A DNA stretch of 64,000 bases from Pseudomonas saudimassiliensis (GCF_000939975.1 NZ_LK391969.1:1929953-1993952); one strand, 5' to 3'; positions 41,462 to 50,698 are shown, counted from the stretch's first letter. The notes: generated from the letters alone by a model not told the origin. Program-made: numbers and translations.

Positions 41462-42865
41462 TCAGACACTGTAGTACAGATCATATTCCAGCGGGTGAAC
41501 GAAGGTGCGTACCTTGAGTTCTTCGGCCGACTTCAGCTCGAGGAAGGTATCGATGAACTCGTCAGTGAACACGCTGCCCTTGGTCAGGAATTCACGGTCG
41601 GCGTCCAGCGCTTCCAGGGCTTCCTTCAGGCTGCCGCAGACTTGCGGAATCTGACTGGCTTCTTCCGGCGGCAGGTCATACAGGTTCTTGTCCGCGGCAT
41701 CGCCGGGGTGGATCTTGTTCTGGATGCCATCCAGGCCGGCCATCAGCAGGGCAGCGAAGGCCAGGTAGGGGTTGGCAGCCGGATCCGGGAAGCGGGCTTC
41801 GATGCGGCGCGCCTTGGGGCTGGATACGTGCGGGATACGGATGGAGGCACTGCGGTTGCGCGCCGAGTAGGCGAGCATGACCGGCGCTTCAAAACCCGGG
41901 ACCAGACGCTTGTAGGAGTTGGTGGACGGGTTGGTGAAGGCGTTCAGCGCCTTGCCGTGCTTGATGATACCGCCGATGAAGTACAGGGCTGTTTCGGACA
42001 GACCGGCATAGCCTTCGCCAGCAAAGGTGTTCTTGCCGTCCTTGCTGATCGACATGTGCACGTGCATACCGGAGCCGTTGTCGCCGTACAGCGGCTTGGG
42101 CATGAAGGTGGCGGTCTTGCCGTAGGCATCGGCGACGTTGTGGACGACGTATTTCAGGTTCTGCACTTCGTCGGCCTTGGCCACCAGGGTGTTGAACTGC
42201 ACGCCGATCTCGTTCTGGCCGGCGGTCGCCACTTCGTGGTGGTGCACTTCCACGATCTGGCCCATCTCTTCCAGCGCGTTACACATGGCGGTGCGGATTT
42301 CATGGTCGTGATCGACCGGCGCGACCGGGAAGTAGCCGCCCTTGACGCCCGGACGGTGGCCCTTGTTACCGGTCTCGAAGGAGGCATCGGTGTTCCAGGA
42401 AGCCTGCTCGGAATAGATCTTGAACATGGAGCCGGAGATGTCGGACTTGAACTTCACTTCGTCGAAGATGAAGAATTCCGGCTCCGGACCAAAGAAGGCG
42501 GTGTCGCCGATGCCGGTGGACTTCAGGTATTCCTCGGCCAGGCGGGCGATGCTGCGCGGGTCGCGGTCATAGCGCTGCATGGTGGCCGGCTCGATGATGT
42601 CGCAGACGATGATCAGGGTCGGCTCTTCGGTGAAGGGGTCCAGTACCGCGGTGCTGTCGTCGGGCATCAGGATCATGTCGGATGCTTCGATGCCCTTCCA
42701 GCCGGCGATCGAGGAGCCATCGAACATCTTGCCTTCTTCAAAGAAGTCTTCGTTCGCATCACGGGCGGGCATGGTCACGTGCTGCTGCTTGCCCTTGGTG
42801 TCGGTGAAGCGCAGGTCAACCCACTTCACATCAAATTCGTTGATCAGTTGGATCGCTTTCGACAT
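41462..42865 (-). CDS. glnA: Glutamine synthetase type I
   Basis: A 467-residue GSI. Visible are the active-site block [13 protein letters not shown], the [13 protein letters not shown] metal/substrate segment, [10 protein letters not shown] and the adenylylation loop [10 protein letters not shown] with its target Tyr. It makes glutamine from glutamate and ammonia and is the centre of the NtrBC regulon. Transcription should come from the sigma-54 promoter at 42974-42988. In many relatives ntrBC lies close downstream, but here the glc genes are in between. Confidence 0.97.
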   Translation of the reverse strand: MSKAIQLINEFDVKWVDLRFTDTKGKQQHVTMPARDANEDFFEEGKMFDGSSIAGWKGIEASDMILMPDDSTAVLDPFTEEPTLIIVCDIIEPATMQRYDRDPRSIARLAEEYLKSTGIGDTAFFGPEPEFFIFDEVKFKSDISGSMFKIYSEQASWNTDASFETGNKGHRPGVKGGYFPVAPVDHDHEIRTAMCNALEEMGQIVEVHHHEVATAGQNEIGVQFNTLVAKADEVQNLKYVVHNVADAYGKTATFMPKPLYGDNGSGMHVHMSISKDGKNTFAGEGYAGLSETALYFIGGIIKHGKALNAFTNPSTNSYKRLVPGFEAPVMLAYSARNRSASIRIPHVSSPKARRIEARFPDPAANPYLAFAALLMAGLDGIQNKIHPGDAADKNLYDLPPEEASQIPQVCGSLKEALEALDADREFLTKGSVFTDEFIDTFLELKSAEELKVRTFVHPLEYDLYYSV

Positions 42866-42973
42866 GCTGTTCTCCAGTTGGAAATCTCATCCCAGGTGTC
42901 TGCCTGGCTTTCATACGTAGTGATGCGGAACTCGACAATTTTTCCGCCCGGTTCGTTTGTCCAGATAATGCGA

Positions 42974-42988
42974 GCAAAAGCTGTGCCA
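42974..42988 (-). promoter_or_regulatory. Sigma-54 promoter of glnA
   Basis: Read on the minus strand, TGGCACAGCTTTTGC matches the -24/-12 consensus TGGCAC-N5-TTGC exactly. The -12 element lies about 110 bp before the glnA ATG. This accounts for part of the 324-bp gap between glnA and thiI. Confidence 0.88.
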
Positions 42989-43062
42989 TCATCCCCAGGC
43001 TGCGCAAACCCCGGCTGCAGCATGATCAGGCGACCAGTGCAGAAGTTGCCCCGCATTATTGC

Positions 43063-43108
43063 GCACTTGATCGGTGCGGGGAACAGCCGCGGTGCACCAT
43101 ATTGGCGC
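43063..43108. promoter_or_regulatory. Tandem NtrC enhancer sites for glnA
   Basis: GCACTTGATCGGTGC (43063-43077) fits the NtrC dyad GCACY-N5-GGTGC perfectly. GCACCATATTGGCGC (43094-43108) fits with one mismatch. Their centres are 31 bp apart, about three helical turns, and lie 75-120 bp upstream of the sigma-54 elements, the normal enhancer distance. Confidence 0.85.
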
Positions 43109-43189
43109 GTCGGTCGGTAAACCGGGCGAACACGGGGCGGCATCGGTATAATGCGCCCCTTTTCGCTGCGCCGACCCCGAATTGTTCCT

Positions 43190-44644
43190 ATGAAACTGAT
43201 TATCAAGTTCTTCGCCGAGATCACCATCAAGTCGCCCCAGGTGCGCAAACGCTTCGTTCAGCAGCTGCGCAAGAACCTCAAGGCGCTACTCAAGCCCATC
43301 GATCCGGAATTGCGCATCACCGGCAACTGGGACAGCCTGGAAATCATCACCGGCGACGATCCGGCGGTGCAGGCGCAGGTGATCGAGCGGCTGCAGCACA
43401 CCCCCGGCATCAACCACATCCATGAAGTGCGCGAGCATGAGCTGGGTAGCCTGGAAGAGCTGGCCGACCTGTGCGTGGCGCGCTTTGCCGAGCAGTTGCG
43501 CGGCAAGACCTTCGCGGTGCGCTGCAAGCGGATCGGCAAGCATCCTTTCTCCTCCACCGACGTCAACCGGCTGCTGGGCTCCCGGTTGATGGAGGCGAGC
43601 GGGGCGGCGGGCGTCTCCCTGAAGGCGCCGGACGTGGAGATCCAGCTGGAGATCCGTCAGCAGCGCGTGTTCCTGATCCAGGCCCGCCATGAAGGCCTGG
43701 GCGGTTTCCCGCTGGGCACCATGGAGCCGGTATTGAGCCTGATGTCCGGCGGCTTCGATTCCACCGTGGCCAGCTACCAGATGCTGCAGCGCGGCATTCT
43801 GCCCCACTTTGTATTCTTCAACCTGGGCGGGCGTGCCCACGAATTGGGCGTGCGCCAGGTGGCGCACTATCTGTGGGAGAAATACGCCGCCAGCCACCGC
43901 CTGCGCTTCATCAGTGTGCCTTTTGAAGGCGTGGTCGCGGAAATCCTGCAGAACGTCGACAACAGCCAGATGGGCGTGGTGCTCAAGCGCATGATGCTGC
44001 GCGCCGCCAGCCGTATCGCCCAGCGCCGCGGCTTCCAGGCGTTGGTCACCGGCGAGGCCATCGCCCAGGTCTCCAGCCAGACCCTGCCGAACCTGGCCGC
44101 CATCGACCAGGCCTGCGACATGCTGGTGCTGCGCCCATTGATCACTACCAGCAAGACCGAGATCATCCGCACCGCGCGGCGCATCGGTACCGAGGCGTTC
44201 TCCGCCAGCATGCCGGAATACTGCGGCGTGATTTCGGTCAGCCCGGATATCCACACCAATATGAAGAAGGTCACCGCCGCCGAGGCCAGCTTCGATTTCG
44301 CCGTGCTGGAAGAGGCCATCGAACAGGCCATTTCCACCGACTGCCGCGACCTGGAGCTGGATATGGATGGCTCCGAGGTGGAGGTGGTGCACCAGGCGCT
44401 GGCCGGTCAGGTGGTGCTGGATGTCCGCCACCCCGACGAGCAGGAGGCCAACCCGCTGGTGCTGGAAGGCGTCGAGGTGCAAGCCGTGCCCTTCTATCAA
44501 TTGAACAGCCGCTTTGCCGAACTGGACCCGGGCCGGGCCTATCTGCTGTACTGCGAGAAAGGCGTGATGAGCCAGCTGCATGCCCAGTATTTGCTGGACC
44601 GCGGGCATGACAACGTGCGGGTGTTACGCTTGCCGCGGGCCTAA
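43190..44644 (+). CDS. thiI: tRNA 4-thiouridine sulfurtransferase ThiI
   Basis: A 484-residue protein with an N-terminal ferredoxin-like/THUMP region, a PP-loop ([13 protein letters not shown]) near residue 184 and a C-terminal rhodanese domain. The catalytic Cys is in [10 protein letters not shown]. It transfers sulfur to U8 of tRNA and takes part in thiazole synthesis. The ATG at 43190 gives [19 protein letters not shown], the family N-terminus. It is divergent from glnA. Confidence 0.95.
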   Translation: MKLIIKFFAEITIKSPQVRKRFVQQLRKNLKALLKPIDPELRITGNWDSLEIITGDDPAVQAQVIERLQHTPGINHIHEVREHELGSLEELADLCVARFAEQLRGKTFAVRCKRIGKHPFSSTDVNRLLGSRLMEASGAAGVSLKAPDVEIQLEIRQQRVFLIQARHEGLGGFPLGTMEPVLSLMSGGFDSTVASYQMLQRGILPHFVFFNLGGRAHELGVRQVAHYLWEKYAASHRLRFISVPFEGVVAEILQNVDNSQMGVVLKRMMLRAASRIAQRRGFQALVTGEAIAQVSSQTLPNLAAIDQACDMLVLRPLITTSKTEIIRTARRIGTEAFSASMPEYCGVISVSPDIHTNMKKVTAAEASFDFAVLEEAIEQAISTDCRDLELDMDGSEVEVVHQALAGQVVLDVRHPDEQEANPLVLEGVEVQAVPFYQLNSRFAELDPGRAYLLYCEKGVMSQLHAQYLLDRGHDNVRVLRLPRA

Positions 44645-44677
44645 ATCTACCGGCGGTCCGACAACTTCGTACAAAAA

Positions 44678-44742
44678 ACAGACACTGTCACCTCAGTGTC
44701 TGTATAATGCGTGACTCTTTTTTTCAGACAGGCTCGCCTGTC
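44678..44742 (+). promoter_or_regulatory. typA promoter with overlapping perfect hairpin
   Basis: ACAGACACTG and CAGTGTCTGT form a perfect 10-bp inverted repeat with a 6-nt loop (44678-44703). Its last base is the first base of a consensus -10, TATAAT (44703-44708). No good -35 is apparent at the right distance. A second small hairpin (GACAGGC-TC-GCCTGTC, 44727-44742) lies in the leader. Confidence 0.6.
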
Positions 44743-44765
44743 GCCTCGCAATCCAGGATACCCCC

Positions 44766-46577
44766 GTGATCGAGAATCTTCGTAATATCGCCATTATTGC
44801 CCACGTTGACCACGGCAAGACGACGCTTGTAGACAAGCTGCTGCGTCTGTCCGGTACCTTGGATCGCAAGGAGCTCGAAAACGAGCGCGTCATGGACAGC
44901 AACGACCAGGAAAAGGAACGTGGTATCACCATCCTGGCGAAGAACACTGCCCTGAAATGGAAAGACTACAACATCAACATCGTCGACACCCCCGGCCACG
45001 CCGACTTTGGTGGTGAAGTCGAGCGCGTGATGAGCATGGTTGACTGCGTGCTGCTGGTAGTCGACTCCATCGACGGCCCCATGCCGCAGACCCGCTTCGT
45101 GACCCAGAAGGCCTTCCAGGCCGGCCTGAACCCCATTGTGGTCGTGAACAAGATCGACCGCCCCGGCGCGCGTCCTGATTGGGTGGTAGACCAGATCTTC
45201 GATCTGTTCGACAACCTCGGCGCCACCGACAAGCAGCTGGACTTCCCTATCGTTTACGCCAGCGCCCTGAACGGCCTGTCCGGTCTCGACCACGAGAACC
45301 TCGAAGACAACATGGACCCGCTGTTCCAGGCCATCGTCGATCACGTCCCGGCACCCTCGGTAGACGTAGACGGCCCGTTCCAGATGCAGATCTCCCAGCT
45401 GGACTACAACAGCTTCCTGGGCGTCATCGGCATCGGCCGCATCACCCGCGGCAAGGTCAAGACCAACACCCCGGTTATCGCCATCGGTGCTGACGGCAAG
45501 AAGCGTCAGGGGCGTATCCTCAAGATCATGGGGCACTCCGGCCTGCAGCGCGTTGAAGTCGAAGAAGCCCAAGCCGGCGACATCGTCTGCGTCAGCGGCA
45601 TGGACGAGCTGTACATCTCCGACACCCTGTGCGACATGAACAACGTCGAAGCCCTGCCGCCGCTGACCGTTGACGAGCCGACCGTGTCCATGACCTTCCA
45701 GGTCAACGACTCGCCGTTTGCCGGCAAGGAAGGCAAGTTCGTCACCAGCCGCAACATCAAGGAGCGTCTGGAAAAGGAACTGCTGCACAACGTCGCCCTG
45801 CGCGTTGAAGAAGGCGACTCCGCGGACAAGTTCAAGGTCTCCGGCCGTGGCGAACTGCACCTGTCGGTACTCATTGAAACCATGCGCCGTGAAGGCTTCG
45901 AGCTGGCCGTAGGCCGCCCGGAAGTGGTCATCAAGGAAGTCGACGGCGAGAAGCAGGAGCCCTACGAGAATGTCATCGTCGACATCGAAGAGCAGCACCA
46001 GGGTGCGCTGATGGAACAGATGGGCCTGCGCAAGGGCGATCTGACCAACATGGCACCGGATGGCAAGGGTCGTATCCGCCTGGAATACACCATTCCGGCC
46101 CGCGGCCTGATCGGCTTCCGTAACAGCTTCCTGACCATGACCTCCGGTACCGGCATCCTGACCTCCACCTTCAGCCACTACGGGCCGATCAAAGGTGGTG
46201 ACGTGGGCGGCCGCCAGAACGGCGTACTGGTCTCCATGGCTACCGGCAAGGCACTGACCTACTCGCTGGAAACCCTGCAGAGCCGCGGCAAGCTGTTCCT
46301 CGAGCCCGGCCAGGAAATCTACGAAGGCCAGCTGGCTGGTATCCACAGCCGTGACAACGACCTGGTGATCAACCCCACCAAAGGCAAGAAACTCGACAAC
46401 ATGCGCGCCTCCGGCAAGGATGAAGTCATCGCCCTGGTACCGCCGATCAAGTTCACCCTGGAACAGGCACTGGAATTCATCGAAGACGACGAACTGGTTG
46501 AAGTAACACCCAAGTCGATCCGTCTGCGCAAGAAGATCCTCGACGAAAACCAGCGCAAGCGCGCAGCCAAAGGCTGA
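44766..46577 (+). CDS. typA: Ribosome-associated GTPase TypA/BipA
   Basis: A 603-residue translational GTPase. G1 (AHVDHGKTT), the G2 region ([10 protein letters not shown]), G3 ([14 protein letters not shown]), G4 (NKID) and the C-terminal BipA domain ([15 protein letters not shown]) are all present. It acts on the ribosome under stress and in low-temperature assembly. The start is GTG at 44766, which gives [17 protein letters not shown] as in the family. The hairpin/TATAAT region upstream is its likely promoter. Confidence 0.96.
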   Translation: MIENLRNIAIIAHVDHGKTTLVDKLLRLSGTLDRKELENERVMDSNDQEKERGITILAKNTALKWKDYNINIVDTPGHADFGGEVERVMSMVDCVLLVVDSIDGPMPQTRFVTQKAFQAGLNPIVVVNKIDRPGARPDWVVDQIFDLFDNLGATDKQLDFPIVYASALNGLSGLDHENLEDNMDPLFQAIVDHVPAPSVDVDGPFQMQISQLDYNSFLGVIGIGRITRGKVKTNTPVIAIGADGKKRQGRILKIMGHSGLQRVEVEEAQAGDIVCVSGMDELYISDTLCDMNNVEALPPLTVDEPTVSMTFQVNDSPFAGKEGKFVTSRNIKERLEKELLHNVALRVEEGDSADKFKVSGRGELHLSVLIETMRREGFELAVGRPEVVIKEVDGEKQEPYENVIVDIEEQHQGALMEQMGLRKGDLTNMAPDGKGRIRLEYTIPARGLIGFRNSFLTMTSGTGILTSTFSHYGPIKGGDVGGRQNGVLVSMATGKALTYSLETLQSRGKLFLEPGQEIYEGQLAGIHSRDNDLVINPTKGKKLDNMRASGKDEVIALVPPIKFTLEQALEFIEDDELVEVTPKSIRLRKKILDENQRKRAAKG

Positions 46578-46593
46578 TCCGCTAGCCAGCTGT

Positions 46594-46630
46594 AAAAAGC
46601 CCCCGACGGTTAACGCCTCGGGGGCTTTTT
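46594..46630 (+). terminator. Rho-independent terminator of typA
   Basis: AAAAAGCCCCCGA and TCGGGGGCTTTTT form a 13-bp stem with an 11-nt loop, ending in five T residues, 17 bp after the typA stop. The symmetric A/T tracts could also work in reverse. Confidence 0.93.
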
Positions 46631-46994
46631 CATGCCCGCTGGAAAGCCGCCACCGTCTGACAGTAGCCCGACGCCATGATCTGCGCTATGTTCAAAACCA
46701 AGGCAAAGGAATGCAGCCACCTCCCGCCCACCCGGCACGGACAGCCTGCATTCCCTCCGACAGCATGAAGAGTCCGGCATTGCTTGGCCAGAAAAGTGGG
46801 GCGGTAGCGTGCTTGTCACGTATGCGGGGGTAGTAATGAAATACGGAAAGACGCGGCCAAGCGAATACGAACCGTGAAGTTGCGCCTCACTAAGCCGTTG
46901 TTTGTTTGAGAGATTTTATCTGGCACGACTTCGCGGGGCCGTGTTATACCCGCAGTCATTGTTATGTGTTAGTGCCGCATGCGGTCTAATCACT
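46631..46994. other. Gene-free stretch with attI-like end
   Basis: About 360 bp lie between the typA terminator and the first cassette. No credible protein is encoded on either strand; the longest frames look neither like an integrase nor like any family I know. The right end resembles an integron attI: a TAA-N-CA-N2-GTTAGGC arrangement, similar to the L/R core of attI1. It also contains the self-complementary decamer CCGCATGCGG at 46976-46985. The similarity is short and the call is inference. Confidence 0.4.
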
Positions 46995-47016
46995 GTTAGG
47001 CATAGGGAATATCACG

Positions 47017-47676
47017 GTGAAAGAGCTTGGCGAGTCAAATACCGATAAAAGAGTAAAGCTATACAAAGCATTTGCCGGGCTCATACCAGGAGGAAGCTTT
47101 ATTGCTGAATTAGGCATAGACAAGATTCCAGAGCAAAGGCTAGATCGGGTAATCGATTTTGTTGAAAAACTAGAATCGCGTATTAAAAAGCTAGAGACAA
47201 AGTCTTTTACGTCAGATCAACAGTTTGGATATCTAGCAGAAAATTCTTTATTGGAATCCGCAAAAGCGTATAGCGCTAAACGGCGGTCATGGTTAGCCGC
47301 AATTTGTGTTCCTTTGCGTGATCCTCCTTATCTCGAGGAGTGGGAGTTAAGAATTAGCTCCGTAGCAAAGCTTGCTAGCTTGTCTGACGCAGAAGTGGAT
47401 TACTTGCTCGGCTATGCTGACCCGACTCGTAGCTTTCGACTCAGACACAGGCAGGAAGATCGGCATGTTTTCATATCCGACGCAGACAATCGCAAACTTC
47501 CCAGCCAAGAGCTATTTGAAAAAACTCTTCTCAACACTGAGAAAGTTATTCATAGAGATTCACTTCTTAGGCTCGGGCTATTAAATTTTAAAGATGATGG
47601 ATCATTTGAAACATATGAGCTTACCAATTCTGGCAAGTTATTTATTTACATATTAACCGGAAATATGGTCAGGTAG
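47017..47676 (+). CDS. Integron cassette 1: protein of unknown function
   Basis: A 219-residue protein starting with GTG behind AGGGAA, immediately inside the first cassette. The N-terminus has a short hydrophobic segment (FAGLIPGGSFIAELGI), then a charged helix with heptad character (QRLDRVIDFVEKLESRIKKLE). The C-terminal half looks like a winged-helix or dimerisation region (HRDSLLRLGLLNFKDDGSFETYELTNSG). I do not recognise the family. Codon and base use are AT-rich compared with the flanking core genes, which supports acquisition. It ends 8 bp before attC1. Being first in the array, it would be the cassette best placed to use any upstream array promoter. Confidence 0.8.
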   Translation: MKELGESNTDKRVKLYKAFAGLIPGGSFIAELGIDKIPEQRLDRVIDFVEKLESRIKKLETKSFTSDQQFGYLAENSLLESAKAYSAKRRSWLAAICVPLRDPPYLEEWELRISSVAKLASLSDAEVDYLLGYADPTRSFRLRHRQEDRHVFISDADNRKLPSQELFEKTLLNTEKVIHRDSLLRLGLLNFKDDGSFETYELTNSGKLFIYILTGNMVR

Positions 47677-47684
47677 GTAAAAAT

Positions 47685-47801
47685 GCCTAACAAGTTGCAC
47701 CACGGCGAAAACTGGGCCGGCGCGTCTTTGTGTTACTCGCTGCGCTCAAAAATTAACACAAAGCCACGCCAACCCAGTTTCGCGTGTGCAAGGCGTTAGA
47801 T
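47685..47801 (+). repeat. attC site 1
   Basis: A 117-bp site with R'' GCCTAAC (47685-47691) and R' GTTAGAT (47795-47801). The interior folds into a long imperfect hairpin (CTTTGTGTTA against TAACACAAAG; AAACTGGG against CCCAGTTT) around CTCGCTGCGCTC. Confidence 0.9.
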
Positions 47802-47822
47802 CTCGGTTCGCAAGTAGCAAGT

Positions 47823-47853
47823 TTGAATAATGCTAAAATCAATCCTTTATAAT
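47823..47853 (+). promoter_or_regulatory. Candidate promoter inside cassette 2
   Basis: A consensus -10 TATAAT (47848-47853) with a -35-like TTGAAT (47823-47828) at 19-bp spacing, downstream of attC1. It would let the two-gene cassette be expressed independently of an array promoter, and it supports the ATG at 47876 over the TTG at 47855. Confidence 0.5.
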
Positions 47854-47875
47854 TTTGAAATATGGTGCATTGAAT

Positions 47876-48976
47876 ATGAGTTACGAAGAGCGACATATCG
47901 CTTTAGACGACCTTCTTCTCGATCCCAATAACTTTCGTTATCAGGAGTCAGATGACTTTGTCTATGCAGATGAGGCGAGATTTGGTGAGTCTCAAGTGCA
48001 GGCTAAAGCTTATGCACGCCTGAAACAATCGGAAGGGTTGAAGGCGCTTAAGAGTTCTATCGGCTCAAACACGTACATTCCAAGTGAGCGCATAGTTGTT
48101 CGGAAGTACTCGTCTGATCCAGATAAATTCCTTGTAATTGAGGGAAACCGAAGAACGGCTGCGGCTAAATGGATCAAGGAAGATCATGCGGCTGGCGCCC
48201 CCGTTAGTGATGAAGTGTTAGCCTCCATCAGCGAATTACCCTGTGTTGTTGTAAATGCCGACCAAGATGCTCAAGTCGTACATGCATCTTTAATGGGAAT
48301 TCGTCATGTCTCGGGAATTAAGCAGTGGGGCGGCTATCAACGCGCCAAACTTGTGGTAACAATGAGAGATGATCTTGAGCTTGGAGCAAACGAGGTCGCG
48401 GAAAGGCTCGGCATGTCAACCCATGAAGTGAATCGTCGATACCGGGCATTCAAAGCGCTTCACCAGTTTCAACAAGATGAAGAGTATGGAGAGCACTTTA
48501 AGCCAAGCCTTTACCCGGTATTCCACGAAGCCGTCTCCCTTAGCTCAGTAAAGGACTGGCTTGGTTGGGACGAGCAGCAAGGTCAATTCGTCAACGAGGA
48601 CGAGTTGCACAAGTTTTATAGCCTTATAAGCCCCAGTCGGATAGAGGAAGGTGATGGAGAGGTCTCAGATGTACCCCCAAAGATCAATAGTTATGGCCAG
48701 GTTCGTGAGCTTCGCGTCATACTTCCCAACCCGGATGCCTTCGATAGTTTGATTAATCATCATGAGTCCTCGATTGACGAGGCAATTGCCATTGCCAAGC
48801 AGCCTGAAATGGCTAGGCACTGGATAAGAAATGTCTCTGCGGCCAAGCGAGCGCTAGAGGACATGAGTATTCGAATCATCAAAGAAATTTCGGATGGCGA
48901 CATAGCAGAGTTGGAAAGCCTCAAAAACCTAATCGATGAGCGCCTCAATGACATCCAAGAGCTGAGGGATCGATAA
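47876..48976 (+). CDS. Integron cassette 2, gene 1: ParB-like nuclease-domain protein
   Basis: About 366 residues. The N-terminus carries a ParB/Spo0J-like core: IALDDLLLDPNNFR near residues 8-21, LKALKSSIG, ERIVVRKY, then FLVIEGNRRTAAAKW (E89-GN-R92-R93), the equivalent of the GERR box of ParB. A helix-turn-helix follows (NEVAERLGMSTHEVNRRYRAF), then a charged helical C-terminus. ParB-fold proteins outside par loci often act as nucleotide-dependent clamps or nucleases in defence and mobile-element systems. No parA is nearby. It is followed after 2 bp by an Mrr-like nuclease gene in the same cassette, so the two probably act together. The start is ATG 47876; TTG 47855 is possible. Confidence 0.83.
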   Translation: MSYEERHIALDDLLLDPNNFRYQESDDFVYADEARFGESQVQAKAYARLKQSEGLKALKSSIGSNTYIPSERIVVRKYSSDPDKFLVIEGNRRTAAAKWIKEDHAAGAPVSDEVLASISELPCVVVNADQDAQVVHASLMGIRHVSGIKQWGGYQRAKLVVTMRDDLELGANEVAERLGMSTHEVNRRYRAFKALHQFQQDEEYGEHFKPSLYPVFHEAVSLSSVKDWLGWDEQQGQFVNEDELHKFYSLISPSRIEEGDGEVSDVPPKINSYGQVRELRVILPNPDAFDSLINHHESSIDEAIAIAKQPEMARHWIRNVSAAKRALEDMSIRIIKEISDGDIAELESLKNLIDERLNDIQELRDR

Positions 48977-48978
48977 CA

Positions 48979-49881
48979 TTGTATTTCGGCGATATACCGA
49001 AGGGACGCCCCGGGCCGCGAAAGGCAGTTGCACTTCTTGTTCGCTCGCTTGACATTGAAGCAAGACCTCGGCCCCTTCGTGACTTGCTATGTCAGGTCAT
49101 CCTGAGTGAGGGGTGGGAGTCCCAGCAATCGGCAGCGGAAGAGCGTGCTGAAAGCTGGGAAGCTAATGCGCTCATGTTAATAAAAGACGCGCTAGGTAAG
49201 CCGGACCGGTTCGGCCGTCCCTCGGTTCTTGCGATCAACTCTTCCTCAGACTACCTGATCCAAGGAGCCGCCTTTGTAGAAGGGGCCGAAACCCATGAGG
49301 GAATACTGCACAAGAGCCGAAGGAAACATATCTTCCGACTACTAAGCGCTATGCGATGCCTCTCGCCCCAAGAATTCGAGGGGTTTTGTACAAGAGTGAT
49401 TCAACAAATCGGTGCGGAAGCTTCTTACACGACTAAACTGAGCGGTGATGAAGGGATTGATTTCTTTGGCAAACTCAAGTTGAAAAATCATATCTTCCCG
49501 GATGACGTTGCACCTACACTTCAAAGTCAATTGAATGTATGGCTAATTGGCCAAGCGAAACATTATCGCGCAATCAAGGTTGCAACACCTGATATCAGGG
49601 AGCTTGTTGGTTCTGTGGAGCTTGCAAGACACAGCGCTTTCAGTTCAATTAAAGGGAGTCCGTACCCAGATTTAGAGATTCTTGCCTGTGATCCGGTGTT
49701 CAGGCTCTTCTTCACTACCGGGGAGATAAGCCTTGATGGGTGGCAATTGCTTGAGCGGAGCGGCGTTGTCGGAATGGATGGATTGATGCTGTCGGCTTTT
49801 CTATGTGACCGAGGAGTTTGCCAAAGTGAAGGGCATTTCTCCGAAAGCGAATTTCAGATTTGGGCAAGGTCAACGGCGTGA
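48979..49881 (+). CDS. Integron cassette 2, gene 2: Mrr-like restriction endonuclease
   Basis: A 300-residue protein starting with TTG, 2 bp after the ParB-like gene and behind GAGGGAT, so translation is probably coupled. Residues about 127-200 form an Mrr/PD-(D/E)xK nuclease core. LSPQEFEGFCTRVIQQIGA is followed by the catalytic signature SGDEGIDFFGK (D157, D161) and LIGQAKHY (Q192-x-K194). The N-terminal 125 residues, rich in Arg/Glu helices, may recognise target or partner. The C-terminal part (ELVGSVELARHSAFSS) resembles the helix after the core in Mrr families. The stop overlaps the first base of attC2. The gene is clearly AT-richer than core genes. A defence nuclease is inferred. Confidence 0.85.
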   Translation: MYFGDIPKGRPGPRKAVALLVRSLDIEARPRPLRDLLCQVILSEGWESQQSAAEERAESWEANALMLIKDALGKPDRFGRPSVLAINSSSDYLIQGAAFVEGAETHEGILHKSRRKHIFRLLSAMRCLSPQEFEGFCTRVIQQIGAEASYTTKLSGDEGIDFFGKLKLKNHIFPDDVAPTLQSQLNVWLIGQAKHYRAIKVATPDIRELVGSVELARHSAFSSIKGSPYPDLEILACDPVFRLFFTTGEISLDGWQLLERSGVVGMDGLMLSAFLCDRGVCQSEGHFSESEFQIWARSTA

Positions 49882-49984
49882 TCTAACCAACTGTTGCAGT
49901 TCGTTCCGGGCCTTAGGCCCTCCACCGGACAGCCTTGTCGCCGCTTCGCTCTGCCAAGGCTGCCGCTGAACAACGGCGTTATGT
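49881..49984 (+). repeat. attC site 2
   Basis: A 104-bp site with R'' ATCTAAC (49881-49887), exactly complementary to the cassette's opening GTTAGAT, and R' GTTATGT (49978-49984). The central hairpin is AGCCTTG against CAAGGCT, with CGCTTCGCTC in the loop. Confidence 0.88.
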
Positions 49985-49999
49985 TTTACGGAGTATGCT

Positions 50000-50689
50000 T
50001 TGAGAGACTTTTTGATATCCTTAATCGGCGGAGGCTTTGTTGGAGCAGGAGCTGTCGCAGTTCTGTTTAAGCTGTTTATTAAGAACCAGTTGGAGAAATC
50101 ACAACGGGAATTCCAACACCACCTCGATGGCAAGAAGCTTCAGCTTGAAGCAGAACTTTCGGTCTTTGCAGAATCGAAAAAGGAACATTCGGTCAGTTAC
50201 CAGCAAAAGAAGGTGTCAGCGCTTGAGCGCTGCTACTCCGCAGTCGTAAACACATCACTCCCACGGCATCAGTTTCGTAAAAAGCCCACAATCAGCCGTT
50301 TCTCAGGGACGCCGGAGGAACAAAACGCATCAAGATATTTCCATCTTTTTTCAGAGAACTTTCAAGCCTTTAGCAGAGCATTTGATTCAGTATCGAATGG
50401 GTATGCCAAGCTGGAAGATGTTGGGTTGTATATGGACTCGATTCTTGAGAAAAAAGTAACCGCGACTCTGCAAAAAATAAATGACTTCTACATGCGAAAG
50501 CACGCAGAGATGGGGCAGGCACACGAGCAAGCTACAGCACACTTTGATGGAAAATCTATCGAAAATGGAAGTATAACTTTTGATTTCGAAGCATTTCATT
50601 ATTCAATGCTTCGTGAATGGAACCTTGAAACAAAATTGCTTCGTCAGGAGCTGAAAGATGAGCTACGGGCAGTGCTGCAGCCTTCTTAG
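50000..50689 (+). CDS. Integron cassette 3: membrane-anchored coiled-coil protein
   Basis: A 229-residue protein starting with TTG at 50000 (GGAG 6 nt upstream). One N-terminal membrane segment (residues about 4-24, FLISLIGGGFVGAGAVAVLFKLF) is followed by a long hydrophilic coiled coil (EKSQREFQHHLDGKKLQLEAEL). The rest is a helical cytosolic domain. I see no catalytic motif. This architecture is common among uncharacterised cassette proteins and some phage-defence membrane effectors, but function cannot be assigned. It fills the space between attC2 and attC3. Confidence 0.8.
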   Translation: MRDFLISLIGGGFVGAGAVAVLFKLFIKNQLEKSQREFQHHLDGKKLQLEAELSVFAESKKEHSVSYQQKKVSALERCYSAVVNTSLPRHQFRKKPTISRFSGTPEEQNASRYFHLFSENFQAFSRAFDSVSNGYAKLEDVGLYMDSILEKKVTATLQKINDFYMRKHAEMGQAHEQATAHFDGKSIENGSITFDFEAFHYSMLREWNLETKLLRQELKDELRAVLQPS

Positions 50690-50698
50690 CAGTATCAA

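Noticed and set aside
46610-46819. Minus-strand 69-codon frame as an integrase remnant
   Set aside because: It contains none of the tyrosine-recombinase boxes and overlaps the typA terminator.
46921-46934. TGGCACG-N4-CGC as a sigma-54 promoter for the array
   Set aside because: The -12 GC is one base too close to the -24 GG and the TTGC box is missing.
47876-48976. Plasmid or chromosome partition ParB
   Set aside because: No parA or parS-like repeats are nearby, the gene lies inside an integron cassette, and the GERR box is altered to GNRR.
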